From Hippopus hippopus (taxonomy: Eukaryota > Mollusca > Bivalvia > Cardiida > Cardiidae), in assembly GCA_946811185.2 (NCBI GenBank), contig OX328099.1:20053859-20117858 (forward strand): a DNA stretch of 64,000 nt. Direction: 5' to 3'. Position 1 is the stretch's first letter, and each line of letters opens with the position of its first letter. The translations under genes were made by a program, and so were the position numbers. The notes beneath the pieces were generated by a model. That model had not been told where the DNA came from, searched no databases, and saw nothing but the letters and a program-made list of their open reading frames with translations. Positions 52,426-62,120 of this stretch are shown piece by piece.

Positions 52426-52592
52426 AAGGAACAAAGAATGGATAAACATTGTCACTACTGGACAATTTATCTTCATAAATAGCGCCTATTGTGCTCTGCC
52501 TGAACTCTTTCAAGACTATAACAAATTTACAGCAAACGACTTTGAAAAAATCTTCTTGACATACAGACAGTCGACATGATCTGAAAGTTTAA

Positions 52593-52810
52593 CCCTTAGG
52601 CTGCTAAGTGCGACTCACTGTCCTTTTGAGGACAGTGTAGATTAAGATCAGACTGCACAGAACGTACAGTCTGATCTTGGATGTACACTGTCCGATAAGG
52701 AGATTTTTTCTCAAAAAAAAAAAAAAAAAATTGAAATTGAAATATTTGGGTATTTAAAAAAAATACTATTGGCTAGAAAGTTTCATTTAACTTATACAGC
52801 AGGTTAAGGG
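52593..52810 (+). repeat. MITE family C copy, full length
   Basis: TTAA at 52589-52592 and 52811-52814; CCCTTAGGCTGCTAAGTGCG; hairpin with AGAACGTACAGTC; A-runs; GCAGGTTAAGGG. Confidence 0.92.
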
Positions 52811-52819
52811 TTAAATCAT

Positions 52820-52940
52820 AAGTACATGTGAAAGCAGTGTAGAAGCAAAAGTTTTGTTTTTGCAATTTCTCATTTTGCCATAATGTTTTCAAATGTGTTT
52901 TACTATAAGGCGTGAAAATTCGACTGAAGGTGATATTGGA
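52820..52940 (+). repeat. MITE A/A' copy, decayed
   Basis: AGCAAAAGTTTTGTTTTTGC: a foldback unlike the A centre, flanked by A-type CATAATGTTTTCAAATG; TTAA near 52941 is shared with the next copy. Confidence 0.5.
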
Positions 52941-52944
52941 TTAA

Positions 52945-53150
52945 CTCATTAGGTTCATGCAAATCAAAAGCATTCGCAGGCGACAAATTGAATCAATCTG
53001 AAATGATGGCATTTCACTTTCAAGGGGTAGAAAACATTGTGAGAGAAAGGAGAAAATGCTGATTACCGCATTTTCTCCTTTTACCCACAATATTTTCAAA
53101 AATCTCCCTCCTCAATATCTTAAAAATTCGAGATTGTTCAGTTAAGTGTG
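52945..53150 (+). repeat. MITE family A copy
   Basis: AAAGCATTCGCAGGCGACAA; hairpin GGAGAAAATGCTGATTACCG + CATTTTCTCC; right end decayed. Confidence 0.82.
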
Positions 53151-53152
53151 AA

Positions 53153-53358
53153 ATCTCCACCAAACGACAAAATTTCAGACAGGATCAAATTCAAAGCACT
53201 TGCAGACGACAAATTATAGGTGACTCAAAACTTTAAGTTTCTTTTGGGAAGAGTAGAAAACATTGTGGAAAAAGGAGAAAACGCTGGTTACCACAATGTC
53301 TTAAAAATGCTTTTTCTTCAGGGTCGTTATAACTCGGAACTGTGTGGTGACGGGTAAA
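53153..53358 (+). repeat. MITE family A copy, hairpin right arm lost
   Basis: GGAGAAAACGCTGGTTACCA is followed at once by CAATGTC; TGTGTGGTGACGGG end. Confidence 0.82.
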
Positions 53359-53459
53359 ACCAAATAATTGAGTTACCAAAACAAAGACTGATAACCGTAA
53401 TGATAGCGCAAGAATACATGTGGATCTAGTTATCAAAAAAATAGGTCAATACAACTTTA

Positions 53460-53610
53460 CCCTTACTCCGATGATAAAACCTTAATGTGATCTTGCGGAT
53501 AAATGGGCCAAGATCAGCCTACAAATAATGTGCTGTCTGATCTTATAGGTACACCTGTCTGATCCCTGTAGTTATCTCGGACAAAATTCTCAAATGGTTG
53601 CAATAACGCT
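53460..53610. repeat. MITE family C remnant
   Basis: CCCTTACTCCGATGATAAAA, AAGATCAGCCTACAAATAAT + GTGCTGTCTGATC, GTACACCTGTCTGATCC. Confidence 0.55.
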
Positions 53611-53614
53611 TTAA

Positions 53615-53835
53615 CCCTGTACCACACAATCCCGAGTTTTTACGACCCTGAAAGGGAAGAATTTAGAAAACATTGTTGAAAAAAGAGAAAATGCTGGTTA
53701 CCAGCATTCTCCTTTTCCCACAACGTTTTCTATCCTTTTTAAAAACAATTTTTAAATTTTTGAATCACTTTTATTTTGTTGTCTGCAAATGCTTTGATTT
53801 GGGAAAGTCTAAAAATATACCGTTTTGTTAAGAGA
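53615..53835 (-). repeat. MITE family A copy
   Basis: TTAA at 53611-53614; CCCTGTACCACACAATCCCG; hairpin with short right arm (AGCATTCTCC); TTTTGTTAAGAG end. Confidence 0.87.
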
Positions 53836-54084
53836 AATACCTGACAGCAAATATCAGTATCAAAGATTTAGCAGTATGTAGGTCGAAACTGTGATTTGCA
53901 ATGTATTCTCACGGCGCCAAAACAAACTTACTGGTGCTACAATTTGGCTTTTTCTCCCCAAATGATGGAGAATTTTTCTTTAGCGAAACGGTACGATCTT
54001 TCTACGAAAGGAATTTTGTTTCCCTGGCTTATAATTATAGTCTATAACATGTATGTCAGTGGGACGTTGATGGGCGAAACTTAA

Positions 54085-54275
54085 CGCGGTCGGAACTTTC
54101 GAGGATTGATGAAAGCCGTTGCGGCAGGATTCCTTTCTCTCTGACCATTGACCATAGTGTCAACTTTCCTTCGGTAAAAAAAGCAGCCAATGGCTAGGTA
54201 AGAGCGTTATGTAGAGCCCGAGTTGATAATTACAACGGTAACCAATGGATAGGTGCAGTGGCTGCCTGTAAGTAC
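54085..54275 (+). repeat. SINE S1 remnant without head
   Basis: TTTCGAGGATTGATGAAAGC, GGCAGGATTCCTTTCTCTCT, AGCAGCCAATGGCTAGG, GGATAGGTGCAGTGGCTGCC: S1 body on plus, decayed. Confidence 0.6.
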
Positions 54276-54534
54276 CCGAATTATCTAGATTAAAGGGGCA
54301 TAAAAAATTTCGTTCTTTAATTTTTTTAAAAGAAAAATATCACGAAAAACTTGTACTCTTCATTTGCGTGCAAAGATGGCTTTAGAATTAACACAAAGAA
54401 ATACACGAAAATAAAACGGGGAATTACCGAGTTTTCAGTGTATTTTTACAACTAAAATATCTATATCGTTACTAACAGTATCCCCGTTCTTGCATAACAA
54501 GGGATATATGCATTTTTAGCACAGTGAAATATCG

Positions 54535-54712
54535 GTCGGTCCAATTGCTCAGTTGGTAGAATTGCCCACCACGATTCTGAAGGTCGTGAATTCGAGTCCC
54601 AACGGAGGGCATATTTTTTCAGTATTTTTGTTTTTCCCCCAAGTAAACACGCGTCCTTATTATTTCGGTTTTATGCCTCCTTAAAAGTGTCGTTAAACAA
54701 CAAACAATGATT
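54535..54712 (+). repeat. SINE S4 copy
   Basis: tRNA-like head GGTCCAATTGCTCAGTTGGT with GTGAATTCGAGTCCCAACGG; ~75 bp later the tail CCTCCTTAAAAGTGTCGTTA + AACAACAAACAATG. Short and unlike S1-S3. Confidence 0.65.
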
Positions 54713-54942
54713 ATCATGCAATGATCTCGTGCGTCCATGTACATACGAAATCTCATATTCTGACCTGCATTTTCATTTTAGATAGCAAGAAAATGGAAAT
54801 TCAATCTGATTTTCGATTATATCAACCGTATCACGACATTACTACCTGAAAAGGGAGCTTGCAGCAGTCTATTTTGGAAAAAAAAAACCTTGTCGAATAT
54901 GGATATTCAACCTGAGTTAAGAGTACATACCTGTATATACAC

Positions 54943-55022
54943 ATGAAAACATCGTGGCAAAAGGAGATATTGCTCGCCGGCGAGCAATATCTTCTTTTGT
55001 CACAATGTTTTCAAAAGTCATC
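54943..55022 (+). repeat. A' hairpin element
   Basis: GGAGATATTGCTCGCCGGCG + AGCAATATCTTC: perfect 15-bp arms, flanked by CATCGTGGCAAA and GTCACAATGTTTTCAAAAG. Confidence 0.7.
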
Positions 55023-55045
55023 AGCTGAAAGACGAGCTTTAAAAA

Positions 55046-55346
55046 TTGATTGTATGGTGTTTAACGCCGTTTTCAACATTATTTCATTTATATCGCGGCG
55101 GCCAGTGCACCTATCCATCCTTTCCTGGAGTTATTTTTACCAGTACTCCGCACAATAGTCTTTCCAAGCCACTTGCTGCTTTCCCACATAACTATCGTCG
55201 AAACAATAGTCAGCGGTGCGAGAGGAATGAATTCTGTCGCAGTGACTATCATCAGTCCTCGATAAGAAATTGGATAAGTCGGGGAACAAACCGGCGACCC
55301 CCGTTCTTAAGTCCTATTCGCTACGGACTGAGCTACCGGGGCTCGA
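55046..55346 (-). repeat. SINE S1 copy
   Basis: Minus: GAGCCCCGGTAGCTCAGTCC head, B-box mutated (CCGGTTTGTTCCCCG), full body and tail. Confidence 0.88.
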
Positions 55347-55629
55347 CGGGCCTTCAAAAAAATCGTCTGCAGTACATTACAGTTGGTGAGGATTCAAGTT
55401 ACAAAGAAAAAAATTACAGAACACCCTGTGACCCTTATCAAAATTTGAGAAGGGAAATGATATCCGCTCACGGTTTGTTCACGTTTCTAAACACGTGAAA
55501 AATACAAAAAAATATTGTTGAAAAATGTTGTTGTTTCTTTTTCTCCATTCATGGGAATATTTTCTTCCCCTCTTTTGTCTCTAACTCTGTCAACGCCAAA
55601 TAAGTATTTATCATATGATTATTTATCAT

Positions 55630-55835
55630 AGTATACCAGAGCTCCAGATAAGAGGAAGTGATGGTATTCTAAATCCATTATTTCTCTTCCAAACCCTATG
55701 TTGTGGGTACTCATTAGAATCGTCTCGATGAGACAATTCTAATGAGTACCCATAACATAGGGTTTAGTGGAGAATAATTAGTATTTTCAATTTTGAAATC
55801 AAAATCACTCCCTCTGTCTGGAACTCTGGTATACT
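55630..55835. repeat. foldback MITE U
   Basis: 206 bp; ends AGTATACCAGAGCTCCAGA and TCTGGAACTCTGGTATACT. The centre CTCATTAGAATCGTCTCGAT + GAGACAATTCTAATGAG folds with CCTATGTT/AACATAGG arms. Single copy here; imperfect only in mid-arm. Confidence 0.82.
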
Positions 55836-55902
55836 TCCGAAGGTTGTAAACATAATCCACAGAACCGCAGAAATTGTTTTTTATCCGACAGGGTTTGGTT
55901 AA

Positions 55903-56269
55903 AGAAACAATAGCTGCCAAAAGTAAAAAAAGCGGGAGTTAAAAATGCATTTTGATTTAAATCATACCATTTGAAAGTATGTAAATTATTGTGAAGATGA
56001 CAATCTGTTATTGTACGATCGGTCCCAGTGTTAGTCGCTGGCAGAGAAAGTAATTTCAAAATTAGGTTAAAACCTGCCAGGTCACTCTAAGATTTGTTTA
56101 CTTTTTGTCTGATTTTAAAATTCATTTTTTCTGTCAGCGACTAACATTTGGACCAACCTGACAATAACAGATTGCCATCTTCACAAAATCTACCATACTT
56201 TTAAATGATATGATTTAAATTCAAATGCCTTTTTTAACACCTGCTTTGATTTTGGCCGCTATTGGGCCT
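55903..56269. repeat. MITE family Q, reference copy
   Basis: TTAA at 55899-55902 and 56270-56273. Ends AGAAACAATAGCTGCCAAAA and TTTTGGCCGCTATTGGGCCT. Inverse arms share GATTTAAAT and GGTCCCAGTGTTAGTCGCTG / CAGCGACTAACATTTGGACC. Confidence 0.85.
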
Positions 56270-56273
56270 TTAA

Positions 56274-56378
56274 CCCAACAGTCTGGATCTAAGATCAGAC
56301 TACACGTTCTGTGCGGTCTGATCTTAATCTACACTGACCACAAAAGGTCCATGAGTCTTGCTTAGCAACCTAAAGGTT
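56274..56378 (-). repeat. MITE family C copy, left part deleted
   Basis: CCCAACAGTCTGGATC right after Q's TTAA, then hairpin CAGACTACACGTTCTGTGCG and AGCAACCTAAAGG + TTAA. Confidence 0.75.
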
Positions 56379-56429
56379 AATTTATATTACAGTGACAACC
56401 CACAAAATTATGTTTTCCACTTACTCTTT

Positions 56430-56930
56430 ACCCAAATGAGAAACTTTTCGACTTGTCCATTTTGAAAGCATGTGCAGATGGCACACTTAATGTTTTTTTT
56501 TTTTATAATACGGTTTGTTCGTGTGTTTGTTTATATTGGAGTTTAAAGCCGTTAAAACAGCTCAGGTCGTATCATGGCGGTCAGTGCACCTACGCATGTA
56601 TTCCCTGGTTTTCTCACACCAGTACTGACAAAGCTTTCTTTCCACGCCACAGACTACATTTCTCTCATGCATCAGAGGTGAGAGGCAAAAAATGCCGGAA
56701 AGAAAGTTTGCTTTAACCGGGTATCGAACTAGCAACTACCAGATCACGAGTGTGATACGCTAACCACTGAGCTACCCTGCCGGGCTTTAGGGTTTGTCCG
56801 AAAGGGTGGAAAACATTGTCGGAAAAAGAGAAAATTACAGTTACAAGAATTTTCTCCATTAAGACTTTTTCATAAAGCTTTGTTGCTTAGGGTCGTTAAA
56901 AGTTAAAAGTTTGGTAGAGGAATAAATTTT
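56430..56930 (+). repeat. MITE family A copy split by SINE S2
   Basis: 56430-56521 (CTCTTTACCCAAATGAG, GCATGTGCAGATGGCACAC) and 56791-56930 (GGTTTGTCCGAAAGGGTGGA, decayed hairpin). Confidence 0.82.
56522..56790 (-). repeat. SINE S2 copy nested in A
   Basis: 10-bp target duplication GGTTTGT(T/C)CG at 56512-56521 and 56791-56800. Minus head GCCCGGCAGGGTAGCTCAGT. Confidence 0.87.
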
Positions 56931-56934
56931 CACC

Positions 56935-57040
56935 AACACCTGCAAAGGACACTGCCACGTGACCAGCAGCACCAGAGGGGACTGGAACCATGATTTCCTG
57001 ACTATAAATCTTAACAATTGGGCCACGGGGGACCCATCAA
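56935..57040 (-). repeat. decayed tRNA-SINE (S5-like head)
   Basis: AAAGGACACTGCCACGTGAC, GGGACTGGAACCATGATTTC; on minus GGTCCCCCGTGGCCCAATTG. Confidence 0.5.
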
Positions 57041-57084
57041 AAATTTTTTGAACATATCTTTTATCTATTTTTCATTGCTTTTGT

Positions 57085-57260
57085 CGATTTGAAAAACTTT
57101 TAGCGGAAGGTGTAGATCAAGATCAGACTGCACATAACGTGCAGTCTGATCATGAGTATACACTGTCCACTAGGTAATGCCAAACTATAGCCCAAATCAT
57201 ATTAAATTACATGAGAAATCTACCTTTTTAGACCTTGGAAAAGTCCAGATTATTCAGTTG
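57085..57260 (+). repeat. MITE family C copy
   Basis: CTTTTAGCGGAAGGTGTAGA, hairpin CAGACTGCACATAACGTGCA + GTCTG, CACTGTCCACTAGGT; ends decayed. Confidence 0.7.
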
Positions 57261-57464
57261 ACTTATGAAAATGGATAAAAAGGGTGAAAAAATAAAGGTT
57301 TAAAAATACATTTAAAATAACAGATCAGATTTGGATATGTTGCAAAATGCAGAGATTTCTTATCCTATATACTAAACTTGATGTCATATACTTTTGTTGT
57401 GGGCACTCATTCGAAATATCTGGAACAGTCTAATTCGTCCACTTATATACCGCCCGCTGATTTA

Positions 57465-58388
57465 AATTATACTATTTGAAAATAATGTCATTGTATGGTA
57501 GGTCCAAATATTAGTCGCTGGCAGAAAAATGAATTTTAAAACCAGGTAAAAAGTACACAATAGATAGAGCGAACTGGCAACTTTTTACATAGTTTTAAAT
57601 TTTATTTTTCTACCAGAAAACATTTGGACTGACTGTACAATAACAGATCGACATCTCCTCTATAATTTCCGTACTTTTGAATAGTGTGATTTAAAGAGGC
57701 CCTTATACTCATTTTCAGCCAGTTTTTACTCATTTTGTCTTTATTTTATCAAACTATAGTCATTCTTATATCTTCATGCCAAATATTGCGCCTGACGGTT
57801 GCAAGATTGCTTAGATGACGGTCGATAGAAAATGCATTTCGCTGAGTTGCGGCCTTCCATGTAAACAGACTCGTCGTTTCCGGTTTTTGAATCGAAGATT
57901 TCCGATATATCCGTTATACACTCGGGTAGATTCGTATGATGATCATGCATTCTGTCACGTGACTATATTTGACCTTCGCCCTTCGTATTACGATGTAAAC
58001 AAAGGAAAATGGAGGCTTTTCTGTTGCAGCCTTCTCTGTTGCAGCCTCGGAGGTCGCGGCCTATATGCAAATTACACCATATCCGACTCTAGGCGGAAAC
58101 TAACGATAAATTTCCGTGACGCACCGCCATTGTTTACAGCTTCGATCGTCAGCCAGTTTTCTTCTGACCAATGTTCAGTTTCTAATACAAATCTCCGTGT
58201 TTCTTTTTTTCAATTACACCATATATGTCAGTAATCTATCCATGTTTACACAAAGGACTGATTTCTGCACCATTCTAAATTGTTTGAAATTTAACAGCTT
58301 TTTTGCTCACTGGCTGTAGACGGGCATCTTTAAAATTTAAATGCATTTTAACACAAGCATTGTACTTATGGCCGCTATTGGCCTTATT
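57465..58388. repeat. MITE family Q copy split by R
   Basis: 57465-57695 (AGGTCCAAATATTAGTCGCT, AAACATTTGGACTGACTG) and 58329-58388 (ATTTAAATGCATTTTAACAC, ATGGCCGCTATTGGCC). Confidence 0.8.
57696..58328 (+). repeat. MITE family R, long variant, nested in Q
   Basis: Borders TTTAAA at 57690-57695 and 58329-58334; AGAGGCCCTTATACTC and TAGACGGGCATCT ends. The outer ~170 bp on each side match 37373-37722; ~290 bp of extra middle (ATTCTGTCACGTGACTATAT, duplicated TTCTGTTGCAGCC). A 139-codon frame inside has no domain I know. Confidence 0.72.
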
Positions 58389-58394
58389 TTTTGG

Positions 58395-58465
58395 TGACTT
58401 CGAAAAAGGACGAATTACGAAGCGCACAGTCTGATCTCCTAAGATCTAGTATTATACTGCCTGCT
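58395..58465. repeat. MITE family C scrap
   Basis: GAAGCGCACAGTCTGATCTC and ATACTGCCTGCTC only. Confidence 0.4.
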
Positions 58466-58549
58466 CTACTAAGATATTTCACCAAAGGAAACTTTTAAAT
58501 TGCAATTGTTCTGTTTTTTTTTTTTGCCTAGACTTAAAGATATCGATAT

Positions 58550-58606
58550 GAGGCATGCTATGTGAAAAGGAGGTTCAATGCATCTGCAAAACGTATCGAC
58601 CCAGAT
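58550..58606 (+). repeat. MITE family B left-end fragment
   Basis: GAGGCATGCTATGTGAAAAG to ATCGACCCAG, then cut by an A copy. Confidence 0.75.
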
Positions 58607-58609
58607 ATC

Positions 58610-58774
58610 TTTACCAGACGACAAAGCTTTACACTTGTTCAAATTGAAAGCGTCTGCAGACGACTCATTCTTAATTGGTACAATCAATCTTAAGTGCATT
58701 GATACGGTAGAAAACATTTTTGGAAAATGAGATATTTCTTGAAACATGCAAACATGGGATTGTTTGGTAAAGGG
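58610..58774 (+). repeat. MITE family A copy, hairpin deleted
   Basis: CTTTACCAGACGACAAAG ... GGAAAATGAGATATTTCTTG ... TTTGGTAAAGGG, TTAA at 58775-58778. Confidence 0.82.
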
Positions 58775-58778
58775 TTAA

Positions 58779-59207
58779 TCATTTTTACATTGGATATTTT
58801 TTCCTTGTCGTTTGTATACGAGTCTTGCAAGAGACTTTGACGGCACCGTGCATCTTGAAAATCAAGCTCACAGGTAGTAACGTGACCTCCATAATTTTGC
58901 GTACCTTTTCACTATCTCTAGATACATTCTAAGTTTTTTACCATACAAATATATATATATACACATATATTATTGAAAAAAAAAAAAAAATGGGGATAGA
59001 TATTGTGAAACACCCTGTACATGTATTCAAATAACGACACGTCTAGATATTCGAGATCTGACAGAGGTAATATTCGATCAGATTCAGCTATTATTTTTTT
59101 GTGTGCGAACTTCGGTATGATCTCCCAACAGATGACCCGATCCTTTGTTTTACCAGATATCAGTCTTATCCATTCAAACAATTTAGATATTAGCGGAATT
59201 TAAACCC
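58779..59207. other. unassigned stretch
   Basis: Contains a short (AT)n run (58950-58970) and an A-run. An 87-codon minus frame (58918-59181) has no support. Confidence 0.35.
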
Positions 59208-59400
59208 CTTACCAAACGGGCTACAAGTACTTTTAGAAATACAGCCAACCAGTACAAGAACAATTGTTTAGGAAGAAGAAAAGTTTCTCTCTCTTTTGCC
59301 TATGGGTATTGAAAAATGTGGGAAAGGCAGAAATTAGTTCCTTTTCTTTACAGTGTTTTCAAAAGCTGTCGCGAGCAGAGGTTTAGTCGGGTAAATGGGT
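59208..59400 (+). repeat. probable MITE family A remnant
   Basis: CCCCTTACCAAACGG start, GTGGGAAAGGCAGAAAT and CAGTGTTTTCAAAAGC, weak end. Confidence 0.45.
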
Positions 59401-59548
59401 TTCCGGACGCGGAAAAAAAAAAAACCCGGCTGTTATCTTTCAATGTGATCAATGTTTAAAACCTTGTTTCTTTTTTTCTAAACAAGATCGTTTTTAAATA
59501 AATTCGTTTGAAGATTCTCAAGACGTATTGAAGAAACACTATCAGTGG

Positions 59549-59748
59549 TCCTGCGTGGCTCAGTGGTAAAGCGTGGGACTTGCAACCTGGAGGCCCCGTG
59601 TTTTCCGTGGGAGTGTCCTTGGGCAAGACACCTCAGAGCCCTAGCTTAGTACTGGTAAAACCCAGGAAATACATGAATATGTGAGCAGTAGCCGTGATAT
59701 GACTGAAATAATGTTGAAAGCGGGGTAAAACACCATTCAATCAGACAC

Positions 59749-59752
<4 letters not shown>
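59549..59752 (+). repeat. SINE S3, reference copy
   Basis: Head GGTCCTGCGTGGCTCAGTGG; GAGTGTCCTTGGGCAAGACA; tail CCGTGATATGACTGAAATAA + TGTTGAAAGC. The last ~35 bp of tail are the same type as S1. Followed by (TC)n. Confidence 0.82.

Positions 59753-59790
<38 letters not shown>
59753..59790. repeat. (TC)n microsatellite
   Basis: About 19 TC units then C-runs, at the 3' end of the SINE. Confidence 0.95.
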
Positions 59791-59792
<2 letters not shown>

Positions 59793-60851
59793 CCCACCCC
59801 CCATGGCATAAATGCATGGCCAACATGATATTCTTACAGTTTCAAATACTTTCTGCGATCATTTCATCTAAAGCTGTATCAGAAACTTGGTTTCGACTTG
59901 CTGATAAACACTAGAGTAATGAAAAAAAAAAAAGAATTTCTAATACTCACAATTTCAAAGTTCAATGAGTTTGTTATATTTCAATTAGATAATTCATAGC
60001 GTATCTCAATGATAACAAGCCGTATACAAAATTCGGTTTTTAACCTGTTTATGAACATTAATATCACGGAAACAAAGAATTCCTGGGTTTTCACAATTTC
60101 AAGACTTGAAACCATTGGCATTTCCAGAGACTTTTACTACAACCCAGTTCATCAATAGGAAAGATAAAGCTATATATAACACCAAGTGAAAATTTGCTGA
60201 TTGATCATGATTTTGTTTAAAAAAAAACTGCGTCAACAATAATCAAATACATAAAGACTGAAAATAACGCGTTGCGGCACTTAATGAACATTTGAAACTC
60301 TGAAAATAAATTGCATGAAAAATAAAGGAGAAACATTGTTAGATGCAATCGAACAAAGGGCTCAATCTACTAAAAAAAATGACCGAGAACTTGAAGGTAT
60401 GTTTTGCAGCACTTGATAACTTTCATTGTGTGACATTTTGGTGAAAAATTCATAAAAATGTACGAGTTACCCATAGAAGCGTTTTAAGATAAAAATCAAA
60501 CATCGATGGCCATAACTTTCAAAATGACCGAATGAAAATATTGCGACAATAGGCGCTATGTACAGTACATGATACCGATCATTCTGTGAAAGTCATGGTG
60601 AAAATCGCATAAGAATTGTAGGACAGAAGTCTTAAAAGGTAATATTAAACAAAGTGCGACTGCTGTAGCCACGGTCTATCGGAGGCATAAAAATGACACA
60701 ACCTAGACTCGAGGGGACTCTCCTCGAAGGATATCAAGACCAACTCAATCCGGGCTACGCCGGAGTAATACTGTAGCAATACCGGCATTTGCCAGTGCAA
60801 GACCGTTTCTTAACCTGGCAGTGCCGGGCCAGCACCACGATTAACACTGGT
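59791..60851. other. long unassigned stretch
   Basis: 60400-60475 and 60555-60630 share a loose motif (GATAACTTTCATTGTGTGAC / GATCATTCTGTGAAAGTCAT then TGGTGAAAA), perhaps an old retroelement. 60680-60850 is GC-richer without a recognised gene. Confidence 0.4.
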
Positions 60852-60932
60852 ATAAACTCTACGCAGGCTGACTTGAGTCGATACTTTTTATATAAATATG
60901 CAAACAACCCCCACCCCTTTTCAGAGCATGAC
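60852..60932 (-). repeat. MITE family B end fragment
   Basis: CTACGCAGGCTGACTTGAGT + CGATACTTTT, CCCTTTTCAGAGCATGACT. Confidence 0.65.
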
Positions 60933-60964
60933 TATTATTACGATGATACATCAGTTATTCGTAT

Positions 60965-61068
60965 ATTTCCTAATCGACTTCGGTTCTGTGCAGTGTCCTG
61001 CCTAAGGGCACTCCAACGCAACTTGGTAAAACTGGACTCCTAGCGACTGAGCTATGGAGGTCCCTCGA
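60965..61068 (-). repeat. S5-type SINE head fragment
   Basis: On minus GGACCTCCATAGCTCAGTCG + CTAGGAGTCCAG, then TGGAGTGCCCTTAGGCAGGA. Confidence 0.6.
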
Positions 61069-61311
61069 CAGAATACAACGCTTAAAGTTTGCCTTTGTGT
61101 AGCATGGCACAGCTAAATAATGTTTTAAATTTGTGGAACAGCAGCCAGTGGTTTAAAAAGTGAGTTGCTTGAGGTACCCGTTATAAAAAAAAAACTGCAG
61201 GAACATATAAATAGGTACATTAACTGCAACGATATTGCTGACATTCATCGGAAAACAGCATTGAGCATTAGACGGACACAAAAACAGACAAAGTGATATA
61301 CACGGGCTGTG

Positions 61312-61945
61312 TTCACCCAAGCATTTTGAATTGAATATCTATTCCAAATTCTCAAGAATTTTTCAAATTTCAAAGATACGCAATTTTCTGATTTACTAGG
61401 CTATTTGGAAGTTGTGCTGCTTTCTCAGTTTAGAATTAGACTAAGAATGCTATCGACCTTTAGTGGCCATAAATATTTCATCAAAGTCCAAATCCTCATT
61501 GACTTACATGTATTTCCAATTTAACTTTTTAATTCATTGTGGGTTAAAAGATGAAGTTATAGTTATGAAACTTACATAGAAAAAAAAAAAGCAATAAAAA
61601 TATAATTTCAGACTCGATACAATTATAATTATGATATAAATGCTGATATTTAAAAAGTGATCAATAATTCTTACACTGACGTCAATGGCGACGTCGTCAA
61701 AATTAAGCGGAAAAGCAACACCATCGTGTTTTAGAGAGCTACAATTTTGATGTTAGGCAACGAACAGTGATAACATAGTTGCAGTGCTTTCTATGAGTAA
61801 AGTTTTCCTTATGATCGAATGATCAGAGGCAGCGTTATTAATTTTCATGCATACTGAAAAATACAATGTCATGTAAGCCGACAGGAATTCTGAATTTGAT
61901 GAATTTTTTACGGCCACTTACGGGACAGTTGGTGAATTCGGACCC
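61312..61945. repeat. MITE family P copy split by V
   Basis: 61312-61460 (GTGTTCACCCAAGCATTTTG, GACTAAGAATGCTATCG) and 61918-61945 (GGACAGTTGGTGAATTCGGA + CCC). Confidence 0.7.
61467..61916. repeat. V element, both ends, nested in P
   Basis: GGCCATAAATATTTCATCAA ... TTGATGAATTTTTTACGGCC; inner GACTTACATG / CATGTAAGCC. 450 bp; shares its right half with 2184-2510. Confidence 0.7.
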
Positions 61946-62120
61946 TGCTTCGAAAATGCAACGAAAACACGGAAAGAAAGTATTGTGACCATACTAAAAT
62001 ACTGTTTGGCTGTTAATCTAGCGTTCAACATCAAACAAATACGTTTATAACAGATCAACACGGGCAGAAAAACAAATTTTACGTAACTTTTTTTCACAAC
62101 TACAATAAGATCAATATATA

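Noticed and set aside
55046..55498. 150-codon plus-strand frame
   Set aside because: Its first two thirds are the antisense of a SINE S1; related frames occur over S1 copies at 36199 and 19038.
57815..58234. 139-codon plus-strand frame
   Set aside because: Lies inside the R element; no domain. Kept only as a point to check in the long R variant.
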